This document shows, piece after piece, positions 9,832 to 21,329 of a DNA stretch of 64,000 nucleotides (positions are counted from its first letter, which is position 1; each line of letters starts with the position of its first letter). Position numbers and translations under genes: made by a program. This DNA is from Tetraselmis striata (Eukaryota > Chlorophyta > Chlorodendrophyceae > Chlorodendrales > Chlorodendraceae): contig VCJN01001712.1 of assembly GCA_006384855.1 (NCBI GenBank), positions 39,509 to 103,508 on the forward strand. The letters run 5' to 3'. Below the pieces are notes generated by a model. It saw only the letters and a list, made by a program, of their open reading frames with translations. It ran no database searches and was not told where the DNA came from.

Positions 9832-12717
9832 ATGGCGACGCGTCGCGGTTTCGCTTTCGCAGTGCTCGCGCTGTTGGGTGCATCTGTCGCAACTTCGGCA
9901 GAACCCGCCTGTCACACCATGCTGTCGGGTATCAAGACTCTTGACTTCCTGTCAACATTCGCCGAGGCAGTTGACAAAGCTGGGCTCACAAGAGCCTTTA
10001 CGGGCCAGGGTGCGGCTCAGAAGTCTGTTGTGCTTGTTCCGACAGATGGGGTAAGTGAACAGGGCGATTACCCCCCGTGCACAGGTTGCTTCGAAGCATA
10101 TTTACCGTCAAACAAACTAGTATCGGAGTCCAGTAACACGAAGCATTGGACTCGTCGATCTTGTAAGTATTCGGCACGCTACTCCTACATGCGACTAATA
10201 ACTAATCACACTTATCACGATGATATTAGCCTTCCTGATCGTCGCTGTCGCGCCTGAAAAAAATCAACTGAGAATACCCTCAGAGCTGGTCAAATCATGC
10301 CAGTCTTGAAATGTGAAGACCTGCATCTGGACGGCAATACGATTATACCTTATTGCTCACACGCTTGCATTAAGCATGCGAATATATATAATCTCATTGT
10401 TTCCGCTCTTGTTTGTCATGCAGTATTCATAACATTTGGATTCGCTGCTTACAGTGTCTAAACTGTACATTGTCGGTGGCGGGACATCAGTACATCGTAT
10501 ATTGTATATAATCAGATATACATCGTATATAATGTGTTGCAATAAATGACGCCATCATGTCTTCAATGGGGAAATGGTTTCAAGCAGATGTTGTTGTCAT
10601 ACACAAAATCCAAACGAAACTATATAGTTGCAGTGCGTAACATGCATAACTCTCCGTTGCAGTGCTATAGCTAGAGTGGAGTAAACTGCCAGGGCAGCTG
10701 CAGTAAAGCTACTTCAATTTCAGATTGCATCAAGCTCGGCTTTTTAAAATCAAAGTTATTCTACTCTCCACATGGTACCGTACTGTCTTCAGTTAGGGAC
10801 CCACACATTAAGGCATGACTGCTATAGATAGCCCCAGAGAAGTCCCCAATGCGCAACACGGATTCATCGTCAAGCGTGCTATATGTTTTCTTTGAGTTTT
10901 ATCTCCTGAAACCATTTTGCTGCCTGCGTTGATTGCCCTGCTTGCAGGCCTTTGAGGAATCTGCCCGCAAACTTGGCATTGACAAGTCCGAGTTCATGGA
11001 CAACCCGCTGACTCTGCGGAGGCTCATACAGAATCATGTCATCCCTGGCGATGTTGATGACAAGTCAGTCGTTCCCAAGGTCTACAGCACAATGGACTTT
11101 GGAAGCTACGTGTCAATTTACAGCAAGTACGATTGCATGAAAATGCTGTCCCATTGCACTTGCACTTCTGCATGACAGAATTTCCTTCCCGCCAGGACAG
11201 CTGCTTGCTTTACCCTCGAACTGAGACGATGCATGAGCAGCAACACAACTACACGCGTTGGCCATCAGACCATATTCACGTAATCAGTAGCTGCGTCACT
11301 CTTTGAATACCCGTAGGTATGTTAGTAGAAGACAGGAGACGTGTCCCCATAACTTTGGTGTATACTTGCAGTATTCACTCCAGTATTACTATGCGCACAT
11401 GTTAATATTCAACTACCTGCAAACCCACATGCTTTTATTACCAAACTGGGTTGGCAGAGTTGTTGACATGCTCATCGCGCACCCTACTTGTTCATTTCGG
11501 GGCATTCCTCTGGTAGCAATATCATTATGGGCTACGGAACTGGATTTCAGGCTGAGAGATTATGGCTTTGCTGTGCAAAGGGACGATGAGATGATCGTCG
11601 AAACGGAGAACTCTACCATTTCAACTAAAGCAACTCAAATCATGCACACGCTTTGCGACGAGGTGCGCGCATTCCAGCTTCATTGAGTGATATATTTCTC
11701 TTTCTTGTTTGCGCAATAATACTCAGTACCCATGAATACATGGAAGAGTCAGCACTAACAGGTTTACCCTTGGTCCCTGTCATGGCAGTCCAAGCTCTAC
11801 GTGGTCGGCAAGGTTCTGATCCCCTCTGAAATCAACAAGGCAGACGTGTTCCAGGCGCCCGCCAGTACGCTCGACATCCCAGGTAAGGGAATATCTGCAA
11901 CTCTGTTGCCCTTATCCATATCCATCACCAGCGGCTGAATTCATCACTCGATTATTTTGGCTCTTGAAATGTGCGTGGACACCTATCTTCCTATGCTGTT
12001 GACGCAATACCGTAGCCGCGCGCTGCATGAGAAACGAATGGTACACCAGCTATGCCGTGAAACCAATGCTAATGCTAATGCTATTGTGGCCCTGCCGCAG
12101 CCCCAGCCGAGGATGCTCCCCCTGGCTTCTTCCGCCGCATGTTTCCTGGTCTCGGTGGAGAGTCCGCTGCGGAGACCCCCCCCACCAGCGGGTTTGCTAT
12201 GTTTCCAGGGATGCGCCGCCCCAGCCCTGGTTCTGGGCCTGCAGGCATTCAGTTCCCCAGAATGCCCACCATGCCTACCATGCCTGAGGCAGGAGCTAGC
12301 ATGTTCGCCGCTGCCTCAACAGACACAGCTTCCGCAGATGAGGGCTCACCTATGGGCTTTGGCCCTGGCCTGATGTCTGGGCTTGCGAGTGGAGCCGATA
12401 TTGTCCCGGAGATGCCAACAATGCCGTCAACCACTGGGACAGGTTTCCCTGCCATACCTGCTGGTGGATTCCCGGGCATGCCATCTACTGGATTCCCCTC
12501 GGCGTCTGGCATGTTTGGCTCCAGTTCAGCTGCCTCTGGGTCAGCGAGCTTCCCAACGATCCCTAGCTTTCCTGGCTTCCCTGGCTTTGGCAGCTCTGGA
12601 TCTCCTGGCCTGGGGAGCATGGTTGGTGGCGCCTCCGCGGGTGCTCTCGCAGACAGTATGCCCGCAGCTGCTTCATCCGTTCCGGCGGCAGCAGCCCAGG
12701 CTGCCCCCGCCGCGTGA
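9832..12717 (+). CDS. Secreted fasciclin (FAS1) domain protein with Met/Pro/Gly/Ser-rich tail
   Basis: Exons read as 9832-10050, 10948 to about 11130, about 11551-11659, 11789-11882 and 12101-12717. The junction of the last two is certain (CCAG|GTAAGG ... GCAG|CC). The start is ATG at 9832, giving a signal peptide (MATRRGFAFAVLALLGASVATS). The FAS1 fold follows: LDFLSTFAEAVDKAGL, VVLVPTDGAF, LIQNHVIPGD, then LYVVGKVLIP, matching the H1 and H2 boxes of the family. FAS1 proteins mediate adhesion at cell walls or surfaces. The last exon encodes about 200 residues with repeated PTMP, FPGMP and GF-type motifs, ending at 12717, and could be an extracellular matrix-binding extension. No transmembrane or GPI signal is obvious. 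The third exon is the least certain. The 897-bp first intron holds no other gene. Confidence 0.82.
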
Positions 12718-13187
12718 GATGTTTCGCCGTCTAAAGTCGTGCTATGAAACCAGTGGAGGACTCGCTGCCCAACACTGATAATAACAGAGTCCGCAGCCCG
12801 CGATCTTGCTCTAGGAAAAGGTCATCACAAGGGGATCGATGCAAAGATCGCCTCAGTAAAAGGAGGGTCAATGACCACTTCTTGGTATCTCTGTGTAATA
12901 CAAATAGTTTCCTCCCGTTTTGTATGCGGCGCATCCATCCCCTGAGCTGCCGCTGCAGTGCGCCCACTACATATTCGTGGAATCAAAGTTGTCTCGCACG
13001 GATGAGGTTCGGATCCTCTGCGAGGCAGTCAGCCCATCCGTTGCAATCCTGTCTGCTCTCAAGTTTCGCCTCGCCTCAGCAGCGGTCTCTTTTGCCGCCA
13101 TCGCCTAATGGAAGCACCGCATTTGCTGGGGTCAGTCTCACCCACCTCCCCCCCCCCCCCCCCCCCCGGCCCCTTGTGCAAGTCATT
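12718..13187. repeat. Spacer with C20 tract
   Basis: Space after the fasciclin stop and before the convergent minus-strand gene. It holds a C20 tract at 13148-13167. No gene is supported. Confidence 0.5.
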
Positions 13188-14091
13188 CTACCACGCCTTG
13201 GTGTGAGACAGGCCGCGACTGTGTACCTCCTGTGAGGGTCCAGGTGGCTTCACAGGCTTCAACCCGAGCCGCTGATGAGCCCAGGGGTCCTGTGCGGCTC
13301 TCCAGGCTCCTGAAGAATCAAGCTCTTGGCCGGTGATGGGGTTGAACTTGTTTTTGGTGTTCCTGTTCCAAGGACAAAGTAAATAGATGCAAAAGGGATA
13401 TTGGAAAACGGGGAATGAGAGGGAGGGGGAGGACATCACAAAGATTGATGGGGGGGGGGGGGGGGGGGGGTGGAGGAGGAGCACAACATATTGAGGAATG
13501 ACCCAGCATGCTTGCGGTACTGGAACCACCCGACGCACCAGCTGTCCAGATGATTGTGCCTAAGCTGCTGGCATGTATCAGTTCTCGTTGTCTGCGTAAA
13601 CACCAAATGAAGCAAAATCAGCCAACACTACAACCATACGACTGCTGCTAAGGCAGGGAGCCCGCCAGCTTAGCAACAAATACCACGTTTTGCATCCAAG
13701 CGCCCGTGCTCTCCGTGTTGGGCAAGACCGCATGATGCTGCGGTGCATGAGCCACCCACCTTAATCGCATCATTTGCGACTCGGTCTTTGCTCTGGTTGA
13801 TAGAGTCTTCCGGTCGCTTGCGGTTCCAGTTGCTCTTAAATGCTGCAGGGCGGAACCTGTGCTCCTCGTTGGCAGCACTCTGGCATTGATGGTACGCACG
13901 ACACAAGCGGGCCATCAACATCCCAACGCGGCCCAGTACAAATGGACAGACCATTTCGCAGGCTTGCTGACCTGTGGTGCACTTGGCCCTGAGCCCTTCA
14001 GAAAATCCCAGTCATTGTGTTCCGCCGGCTTCGGAAACTGCTTCCGCGTGCCATCCCACGCAGCGGTTTCGCGGCCTCCGTGAAAGTCCAT
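13188..14091 (-). CDS. Unrecognised multi-exon protein
   Basis: A plausible start is ATG at 14091 (MDFHGGRETAAWDG), the exon closing at CACCACAG|GTCAGC near 13975. Next is an exon with YHQCQSAANEEHRFRP and KSNWNRKRPEDSINQ, closing at AAG|GTGGGT near 13761. A possible exon follows near 13580-13490 (HLDSWCVGWFQYRKHAG), then a last exon from about 13358 (after GGAACAG) with KNKFNPITGQEL, ending at 13188. Conserved-looking Trp/Asn/Arg patterns and good splice sites favour a real gene. The NPITG motif recalls small flagellar microtubule-associated proteins, but this is a guess. A G21 tract (13450-13470) lies in its last intron. Confidence 0.45.
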
Positions 14092-14559
14092 ATGACTGCT
14101 GGGTGAAGGTGCGGCCAGCGCCTGGCGACTGGGACGAACCGCCTGCCGGCCTCGGACGATCGGCGCACTTCCAGACGCGAGAACGGCAGTGCAGTAACGT
14201 GGCAACGAATGAAAAGATCCAGTGTGGAAATTATTCCAGGGGGGTTGCTTGTTCGCGAGGTGTTGAACTCGTCTGGATTTGGGGTCGCGCGGCACAGATG
14301 GGTATGTTCTGGCTACTGACGCTCATGCCGCGGCATGCTGCCTATCCGCCGGCAGGGTTGCCCCCCTGATGGGAGTGGCTGGCGCATGCTGCTGCCGACA
14401 TGCTGATGACGGACTGCGCGCAGCGCGCTCATAGCGCGTCATTAATCAATCCGAATTCCCATACCTCTTGGGTTGAGCGGAGGAAAAGGAGAGCCGCGTC
14501 CGAAATCGAATGGAATACGTGAGAATCGATACCGGTTGCAATACGGTTTTATCACGGAT

Positions 14560-14825
14560 TTTTAGGCGTCCGTCCTCCGTCCGTCCTCCGTCCTCGTGTG
14601 CTGCGTCTTCGTGAATGAACCGTCATACGTTCGATCTTTGCTCGTTTGATTTCTAGGCACTCCTACCACAGTCCGTTAAAATCCTGCGACTGAGACGAAT
14701 CTATCGTGAATTATACCGGAAACATACTGCAAAAATCACGAATGTCCTCCGTCCGTCCTGTCACATACGCGCTTCGCGTATGAACCGTCATACGTTCGGT
14801 TTTCGGTCGTTTGATTTCACGGTAC
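14560..14825. repeat. Imperfect direct repeat, about 165-bp period
   Basis: CGTCCGTCCTCCGTCC-type blocks occur at about 14568-14600 and 14744-14760. Each is followed by gaaccgtcatacgttcg and then cgtttgattt (about 14616-14653 and 14782-14817). No coding signal is seen. Confidence 0.65.
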
Positions 14826-15179
14826 TGGTACGTGTACGGTGAGATTCTGAATGGATGCGCGTGTATTCTAGCCCAGGCACGTCATATATTCGTCTAAAAC
14901 GCCAAAATAACGCGGTACCGCAGCGCGTTTTTACTGCTACTGAATCAGCAAGCGATACTATTCAGCGACTATTCCTTTATACCTATACGGTAGTCCAAGT
15001 ATGGTGCTGTAAAAAGGGGTCGCCGCGGTGCGGGGGCAGTCCGCCGACCCGGGGCCCGGCGTCCGTCGACGGACGGGCGACGGTCGAACGACGGCGTCCG
15101 GCGTCCGGTGCCGGTACAGGCGGCGGGCATGGCGATTCGCGCCGTGCCCGCCCCGTAGACCTGACGACCGGCCCGACCT

Positions 15180-15505
15180 GCGCGGCCTCGTGCGGGATGC
15201 GGGCCGCCTGTAGGCGGCTTATACTGTATTGCTGATCTTGTAGTGCTGCTTTTTTTTTTTTTTTTGGGTAATACAACTTTTAGCGGTGGGTTGGGTACCG
15301 GCCTTTTTGTAATGCACACCAGTAGTCAGCGGCCCGCTTTTACGCGGCTTGCAGATTTAATCTGTTTTACAAAATAATACGTCTCTTTTGAAAAATAAAT
15401 TACTGACAAATCTAACGCTAAACGCATTATTACCCGGAAACAACAGTATTACAAGATCAACACGACAAGCCGGCTAAAAGCGGCCCGCATCCCGCACGGC
15501 CGCAC
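15180..15505. repeat. Inverted repeat made of retroelement 3' ends
   Basis: The left arm (about 15180-15250) and right arm (about 15440-15505) are imperfect reverse complements over about 65 bp. Both contain the word gcgggatgcgggccgc and a following gatcttgta block. The same words lie at the 3' ends of the RT/endonuclease elements at 28.2 and 58.2 kb. The left arm continues into the tail motif tttttgtaatgcacacc at about 15304-15320. Confidence 0.6.
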
Positions 15506-16130
15506 CACGCTCAACCCAAGAGGTAGGGGCACCTCCACAAATCCCCGGCGCGAAGCGCCGCTTAGTAAACAAATTATCCTAATAATAATACTACGAAAGG
15601 ACACCTGTAATAACTATACCGGTGGTCGCTACAGGCACGGTACCTCTAAGGAGTACGCCTACTAGTGCCTCAAAGCGAGAAGATGGCCTAAATTTCAACA
15701 TGCTCACTGTTCTCCGCATATCGTTGCCCCCGGGCATCCGGCGATGGGTTTCCATGGCACACTTTGCTCGTCAAATCAGATGCCATCCGGAGAATATCGG
15801 CGACCCTAGTGCCTCGGGGATATTTGTTAGATATATCCAACATTTGTTGTACATATCACACAAACTTGAGAGGCCCAAATGGGATCATGCCAAACATAGT
15901 TAGAGCATTTGAACTGGCCTACGGGGGGCCTAAAGGGCCTGTCTTAATATCCCCCGGGATACATAAAGCATACCGGCCGCCAAAAAGTGGTCAACACCGT
16001 TTTGCCGTTTCCAAACTTTTAAAAATATTCAAACTCGCTCACCCACCTGTTCAGCCACCCACACGACACTATGAGGGCCTCCGTCACCAAAGGCGCTCGT
16101 GTATCAGCCTGCCGAGGCCACATTTTAACC
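15506..16130. other. Intergenic, no gene seen
   Basis: No supported coding, RNA or repeat feature. Confidence 0.45.
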
Positions 16131-16869
16131 CCTGAGTGGCGACCAGCGTCGGTGCCAGCATGCTCAGCTGTTCGGCAACGTTACCGAGTCCGTCGGTGAT
16201 GGCAAATGGAGGGTCCGCTGGGACCATGCCCCGGCCGATGTCCAAGAGCCCGACCAGACACTCCGCCGCGAGCAAGCTACTGATGATCGCACCCCTCCTT
16301 CGGCTGCCTCTGCGCCACGAGGTCAAGTGACTGCCGTCGGACCTTTCGTGCCGCCCCGCCCTGCCGCTGCTGCTGATGCGAGTGCGAGTACGCTGGGTGG
16401 CAGTCGCGTTACAGGCAATGTCGTTCCCGACACCCGCACCCACACAGAGATCCCGTCCATCCTTGCGAACTCTTCCCCAGCCTCTATCCCAGCCACCGAG
16501 CCCCTGCCTGCCGACAACCTTGACATGTCTGCCGAGTCGCTAGGCAGCCAGCCAGGGCTGGAGGGAGACCTGGCGCCATCCCGTCCCGCCGGCCACCGCC
16601 TCGCCATCGCGCCCAAGCGCTACCTGTACACCAACGGCCAGCACGCCCCTGGCAACCACGGGCGATACGCGAACGGCCGCAGCAAGCAGTCAAGGTGCTG
16701 CCGTTGCTACCGTGACGAGGGCGAGGAGCACTGGAGCTCGTGCTACTGCGTGCAGTGCAACATCACCTTGTGCATGCCCAGCTCGTTGCACAGCCGGGAC
16801 TGCTGGGAGCACCATCTCCACTGCGACCAGACCGCCATCCGCCGCCTGAAGCACGCCCGCGCCGGCTAG
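16131..16869 (+). CDS. PiggyBac-derived ORF lacking the DDE catalytic core
   Basis: One uninterrupted frame of about 245 codons. Near its start it encodes SVGDGKWRVRWDHAPADV, which resembles the small DGK-x-V-x-W/F-D beta module found before the transposase domain in algal piggyBac-like proteins. It ends with a Cys/His-rich module (RCCRCYRDEGEEHW, CYCVQCNITLC, then RDCWEHH) matching the C-terminal cross-brace zinc finger of piggyBac transposases. Only about 120 low-complexity residues separate them, against several hundred for a catalytic DDE domain. It may be an internally deleted non-autonomous copy or an exapted DNA-binding protein. No ATG is certain: the first long-frame initiators are GTG-type, so a spliced 5' exon is possible. 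Assignment rests on motif memory. Confidence 0.6.
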
Positions 16870-17690
16870 GGCGGCACACCCCAAGTCCGCCGCCCCGGCT
16901 ACCGCCCGTAGACCCCCCTCCCCGTAGTTGACCCGGGCCTCTGGCCGCGGGATGGTATATGAGCTTATATCCTGCCAGTTGAGCTGGCTGATGTGGTGGG
17001 CGGGTGCGCTCTGTAGGTCCCGCCGGCAGCTCGCTCTTATCGGTACCGGTACAGTCGCATACCTACCTTTAACAGAAATTTCCCTATTTACCGTACCGGT
17101 CCCGGAATGACGATACAACAAAACCATGTTGGATTTATCCTCACATACAAAAGTCCCCGAGGCACTAGGTGGACTAGACATAGCCGCTGTCCTAGCCGCA
17201 ATATTCAAGGGTGAGCGAGGTGTGGGTTGCAAACAAAAATAAAACGCAAGGATCCCGACTCCCATCTCGCGACCACGAGAGCAAGGGCGCGTGACGCGGC
17301 AGCGGGCGGGGTTGCTTGCGTATCGAGCACGGCAGCAAATGAAATGCATGGCGGCTATGTAGCGAGTAAGGGTGGGCTTCGCGGTGCTCGATTGTCGCAG
17401 ATGCAGCACTAAGATTATTTGCCTGTCGGAGTGGACACGCGCAGCGCGGCCGGCCCGGTGGACGGGGGCGGAGCAAGCCGGTGGGGATGCACACGCGAAC
17501 TTGCCGGGTCTCGGCAACATCATCCTCTGTGCGACCAGCACATGGTCGCTCGGATGGCTTGCTTGGCCGTGTCAGATTCTATAGAGAAGCCGTAACTGTA
17601 CCGCGGCGAGGATAGTTACGGACGGTGGGGATGGTGTCGGTGATAAAACCCACGAGAGTCGGGTCGCGCCGCTTTCAACACACGGTGCAC
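16870..17690. other. Intergenic, no gene seen
   Basis: A long minus-strand frame (17541-16690) is the antisense shadow of the Cys-rich ORF at its low-coordinate end and shows no domain of its own. Confidence 0.45.
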
Positions 17691-17696
17691 GCGGGA

Positions 17697-18620
17697 TCAG
17701 GTCGCTAGCGAGCGATTGGCGACGGGCATCACCAACTGCCCCGCACCCGCGATCAACGGCGCGCGACAGCACGCAACACCCCTGCTACGCAATGCTGCCT
17801 TCCTGTCTAGCTCATGCAACTTCTCAGCACAATGGGCGCCCCTCACACGCACTTGGTACCCGTACCGCTCACAGGTTTTGCATAGGCGCAAAACTATGTT
17901 GTAGCTCAGCATCAATCATGCCTCCACCTGCATCAGCATCAATGGGCGCAACATAGCAGGGGAGACATTAAAAATACGGCACCGGGCAGATAAGGCGGGG
18001 TGCAGAGATGGCAAACCTCACCTGATGACCATGCGCACACAACGCATAAGGTGGGGATGTACTCCCAGGCAAGCGGGGTTCTTCTTCTTGTGCGTGTACA
18101 TGTCATGCGGTAATCACTTACAAAGGAACCATGACGAGGATGATCCTCATTGCATCCAGCAGGGGTTGCATGCCTCACATGAAGATGTCAGAGCTATGGG
18201 CATCTGCAAGGCCATTGGCAGCCAGCCACCTGCACCACAGTAGGATAAGTGTCATGTCAGATTCAGTTTATGTATGCATGACATGTTGCATGCAAGGGGG
18301 ACAGAGGAGCCCACCGCCAGTTTCCGCTCCACGTCGACGAACGAGAGCTTGCCGGTTGGCACGTCATGCATAACCTCCCGTAGCTTCTGCAACTTGCGGG
18401 TGATGTCATATATACTTGTCTTGGGGATGGCGCCTTCTATCTCCCGAGGCGGTGGTGAAGTCTATGTGTTGCACGCATGTTGCAGAGATGCTGGCGTCGG
18501 CTCTCATGACGAGCTGGTTGTCGAAGTCGGCAACCGCATGCTCCAAGAGCTCACGGAGGCGAGTATGCATCTCTAACCACTGCATGTTGAAGTCGAAGAC
18601 ATGTACTCTTGCCCATGAGC
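17697..18620 (-). mobile_element. Fragment of a second DDE-type element copy
   Basis: Nucleotide and peptide similarity to 3.68-4.26 kb: LCKTCERYGYQVRVRGA with EKLHELD (17915-17780), EEEPRLPG ending at CAG|GTGAGG (about 18080-18020) and the nucleotide word ggccattggcagcca. Upstream coding-like peptides include IPKTSIYDITRKLQKLRE (about 18425-18370) and QWLEMHTRLRELLEHAV (about 18590-18540), separated by a frameshift. The catalytic half seen at 1.95-2.73 kb is absent. The high-coordinate end abuts YR element copy 1. Confidence 0.55.
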
Positions 18621-18756
18621 ATGCCTTTTCAACACACCACAGTCAACTCAAGGTTGATTTGGTCGTCCTCTGCCATCCCTGGCGACGATGGCGGGTTGGG
18701 CCATTGACGAGTAAACGGAGAGAGCGGTGGATTGACGGAGAAGGGGTAGCGCCATG

Positions 18757-19830
18757 TCATGAAGGAGGCACCGAGAAGGTCACCGCTGCGGAGTCCTGTT
18801 GGACTGGGAAGTGGCGGAGGGGGGCGATGTGCCCAAAGAAGAACCATGCGCTAGGTGAAGAAAGAACGTTGGGGTCGATGTAGTCCAGAACGACGTCGGA
18901 GTTAGTGGCCCAGCCGCCTTGGTAGCGAATGTGGGACAATGGAACTCCGATGGCGTTGGCGGCAGACGCTGCTCCCTTGCGAAGGCTGTGTGAGGTCCAG
19001 GAAGTGCCGGCAGGAGGGGCAGCACCGATAAGACGGACAACTATGGAAAACCAGTCCGACATTGTAGCGGCGGTCCAAGGTTTCGAATGCTCGCTTTGGG
19101 TGACCGCCCAGAAGTTTGTTCCAGCCAAGGCAACAGTAACAAGGGGGACAGACTGTACGTTGTCGATGAAGTGGTGCAGGAGACGTGCGCGTGCAACTCG
19201 GGGGTGTTTTGACACCGGAAGGAGAAGCACGCACAGGTCGTCGGGTCCCCGTCGGCCAGCGCGGCCTTTCTCGCAGTACATCCGCAGGGTAATGTTGTAG
19301 TCGTCGACATGCACATCCCGCCGCACTCGGCAGGACACGCCAGTAAGTCCCCTGACAAAGAGCACGAAGTTGACAACCGAGGCAACGAGGGCTCGGAAGT
19401 CGTGGTGGTACTTTGTGGTGGGAGCAGACACAATCAACTCGGCCTTCTCGACGAAGCTGTAAGCTACATCAGCGGGCAGAGGAACTCGCAAAGGGGCGGC
19501 TTCCAGACGGCGCTGCCGCAGCATCAGCCCACGCCTAGCTGCAGTAAGGTGTAGGCTGTCCTTGGCGATTGGGTCGAGGTTGTGACGCTCGAAGAACGTG
19601 TTGATTGCACACAGGTAGGGTTGCAGTGACTTAGCTCCAATGTGCCCTCGCTCACCAATCCAGGCAACGTACCGGACGACAGGAGCAGCGGTCGCCTCTA
19701 GCGGGCTGATGTTCTCAGAGTCGTGGCAGAACTCCACGAACTGAGACAATCTGCCGGCGTATGGTAGCTCTTGAGTGTCTCAGCGGTGAGGGAGCCGGAG
19801 AGCAGGTCGAGCGTCCGCTGTCCTAGCTCG
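18757..19830 (-). CDS. Tyrosine recombinase of YR element family A, copy 1
   Basis: The N-terminal core-binding domain begins near 19830 (GSLTAETLKSYH). After a one-base frameshift near 19765 it continues as AGRLSQFVEFCHD in the 330-codon frame to the stop at 18757. The catalytic domain has the H-x-x-R box in SHSLRKGAASAANA, then IRYQGGWATNS and the nucleophile Tyr in LDYIDPN. A candidate first-box Arg lies in VRGLTGVSCRV. These are the hallmarks of phage-integrase-fold recombinases of DIRS/Ngaro/PAT-type retroelements or Cryptons. The enzyme would integrate a circular DNA intermediate without target-site duplication. The frameshift is the only clear lesion, so this is the most intact YR gene here. 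Confidence 0.8.
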
Positions 19831-19832
19831 TC

Positions 19833-21329
19833 TTAGCCGAAAGCATCATGCAATCGTGATCGTAGTGAAGCAGCCCGGGGGGCGAGAGCTTCGGGCTCGT
19901 CAATTACGTAAGTGCGTCGTTCTACCGACACAGTACCAGGGGGGCGACTACTGTTTGCAAAGTACTCAGCAGCAACGGTTAGGTTCCCTGCGATTGGCCG
20001 GTAGTTGCTGGACGGGTTTGCAGTAGTACCAGTACGGGTTTGCGAGGCTAGATTCAGGTAAGAGGGCCGCCCCGCGCGCCCTTCGCGCTCGTAGCGTCTG
20101 TCACGCGCGTAACGTACACGCGCGAAGCTTGGTCGTTGCGAACCAGCTGTAACACGTAGTGTGACAACCGACGGACGCAATAATGATGCAATGGTACGGG
20201 AGGCGGTTGGTTGAACCGCCATGTGCAGGTGTGCGGATGGTTGAGCCGCACTCGGCTGTGGCTGTAGGAAGCGCCGCACCGAGGAAGGTCTAAATGAAAT
20301 CTGTAAGGTGGGGGAGGGGGGGGGGTCATGTCTTGAAACAGGGCGCTCATCCCGTCGTTGAGCTGCAAAGGTGCGCTTTGCGGCGGTCACCGAAAGGTGG
20401 CCTCGCCAAACTCCAGCGGCTCCGACGAAAGGCGCCCCACACCGTCACTCGTGCTCACCTTTGCGGCCACGCCCGCGTCCACCGCCACGTCCTCGTCCAC
20501 GCCCGCGCCCTGCAGCTGCTGCCGCTACCCGAGCAGTAGCGGTTGCTTTAGCGTTGCTGGCCACTTTCGCCTCGAAGACGCGACGCTCGTAGTCCCTCAT
20601 GAGGTCCCCACAAATCGAAGAACCCAGATGCTCAGAAGCAGGCTAAAAGTGCTGGGCTCGCAGCACGTCCAAAACACCTTGGTCACCGTGCACACGCTTT
20701 ACCTCATTAAGCCTCCGTAGGAAGGCTGAACGAAAGCGAAAAGCCTTGTCGATGGCTTCGGCGTGGTTCCGAACTCTCGCGAGGTACGTAGCAGGGGGTG
20801 AAGTCCCGACTAGCAACAGAGACGTAGGGCAGCAGGTCGTCGAATGCCACGAAAAGTGCGGCCATATGTGGGCGCCGAAACATCCATAGATACTCCTCCG
20901 CTGGGCCGGCAGACGCCGGTCATCCTGCTTGAGGTACTCGTTCGTTAGGTCGGTGCTCAAGGGGAAGAGTCAAGGCACTCGGCTGACCGGTCGAACGGCG
21001 GCCTCATAACTAGACTCTGCTCGCTGAAGTAGCTCTAGCACCGCGAGGTAGTCATCCTCGTCACTCACGGATTTTGCTCCGACACGGCCGCTTTGGGCTA
21101 GCTCTAGCAAATCGGGGGGCTCTGCGGCTCCCCCGCTGCCTGTCGGTTGTCCCGCGATGCGCTGCCCGGAACCGGGACCATGTGCTCCTTCCCCATAAAC
21201 AACGCGCTCACGAGCCGTCAATTGGGCCAACGTTGTGGCAAGCTCGCGCAGTAATGTAGACTGGGCCTTCACGTCTGCGTGTAGCGACCCGAGCGTCGGC
21301 TCAACGACGGGTTCTTCTCCATCTGGCAT
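19833..21329 (-). pseudogene. Gag-like ORF of YR element family A, copy 1
   Basis: Starts at 21329 (MPDGEEPVVEPTLGSLHAD), with a predicted helical segment (LLRELATTLAQLTARE). It continues in shifted frames with EAIDKAFRFRSAFLRRLNEVK, HLGSSICGDLMRDYERR and a basic GRGRGRGRGGGRGRGRK tract typical of nucleic-acid-binding Gag tails. The last frame (20390-19833) is Arg/Ser-rich. Homologous peptides occur in the same order at 44.4-43.0 kb. At least three frame changes or stops are present. No reverse transcriptase lies between this ORF and the recombinase, so the copy is non-autonomous unless RT is supplied elsewhere. Confidence 0.6.

Noticed and set aside
14969..15319. Arg-rich frames over 15.0-15.3 kb
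   Set aside because: Explained by GC-rich sequence and the retroelement-derived inverted repeat.
16690..17541. 283-codon minus-strand frame
   Set aside because: Overlaps antisense the Cys-rich piggyBac-type ORF and shows no domain or conserved pattern.
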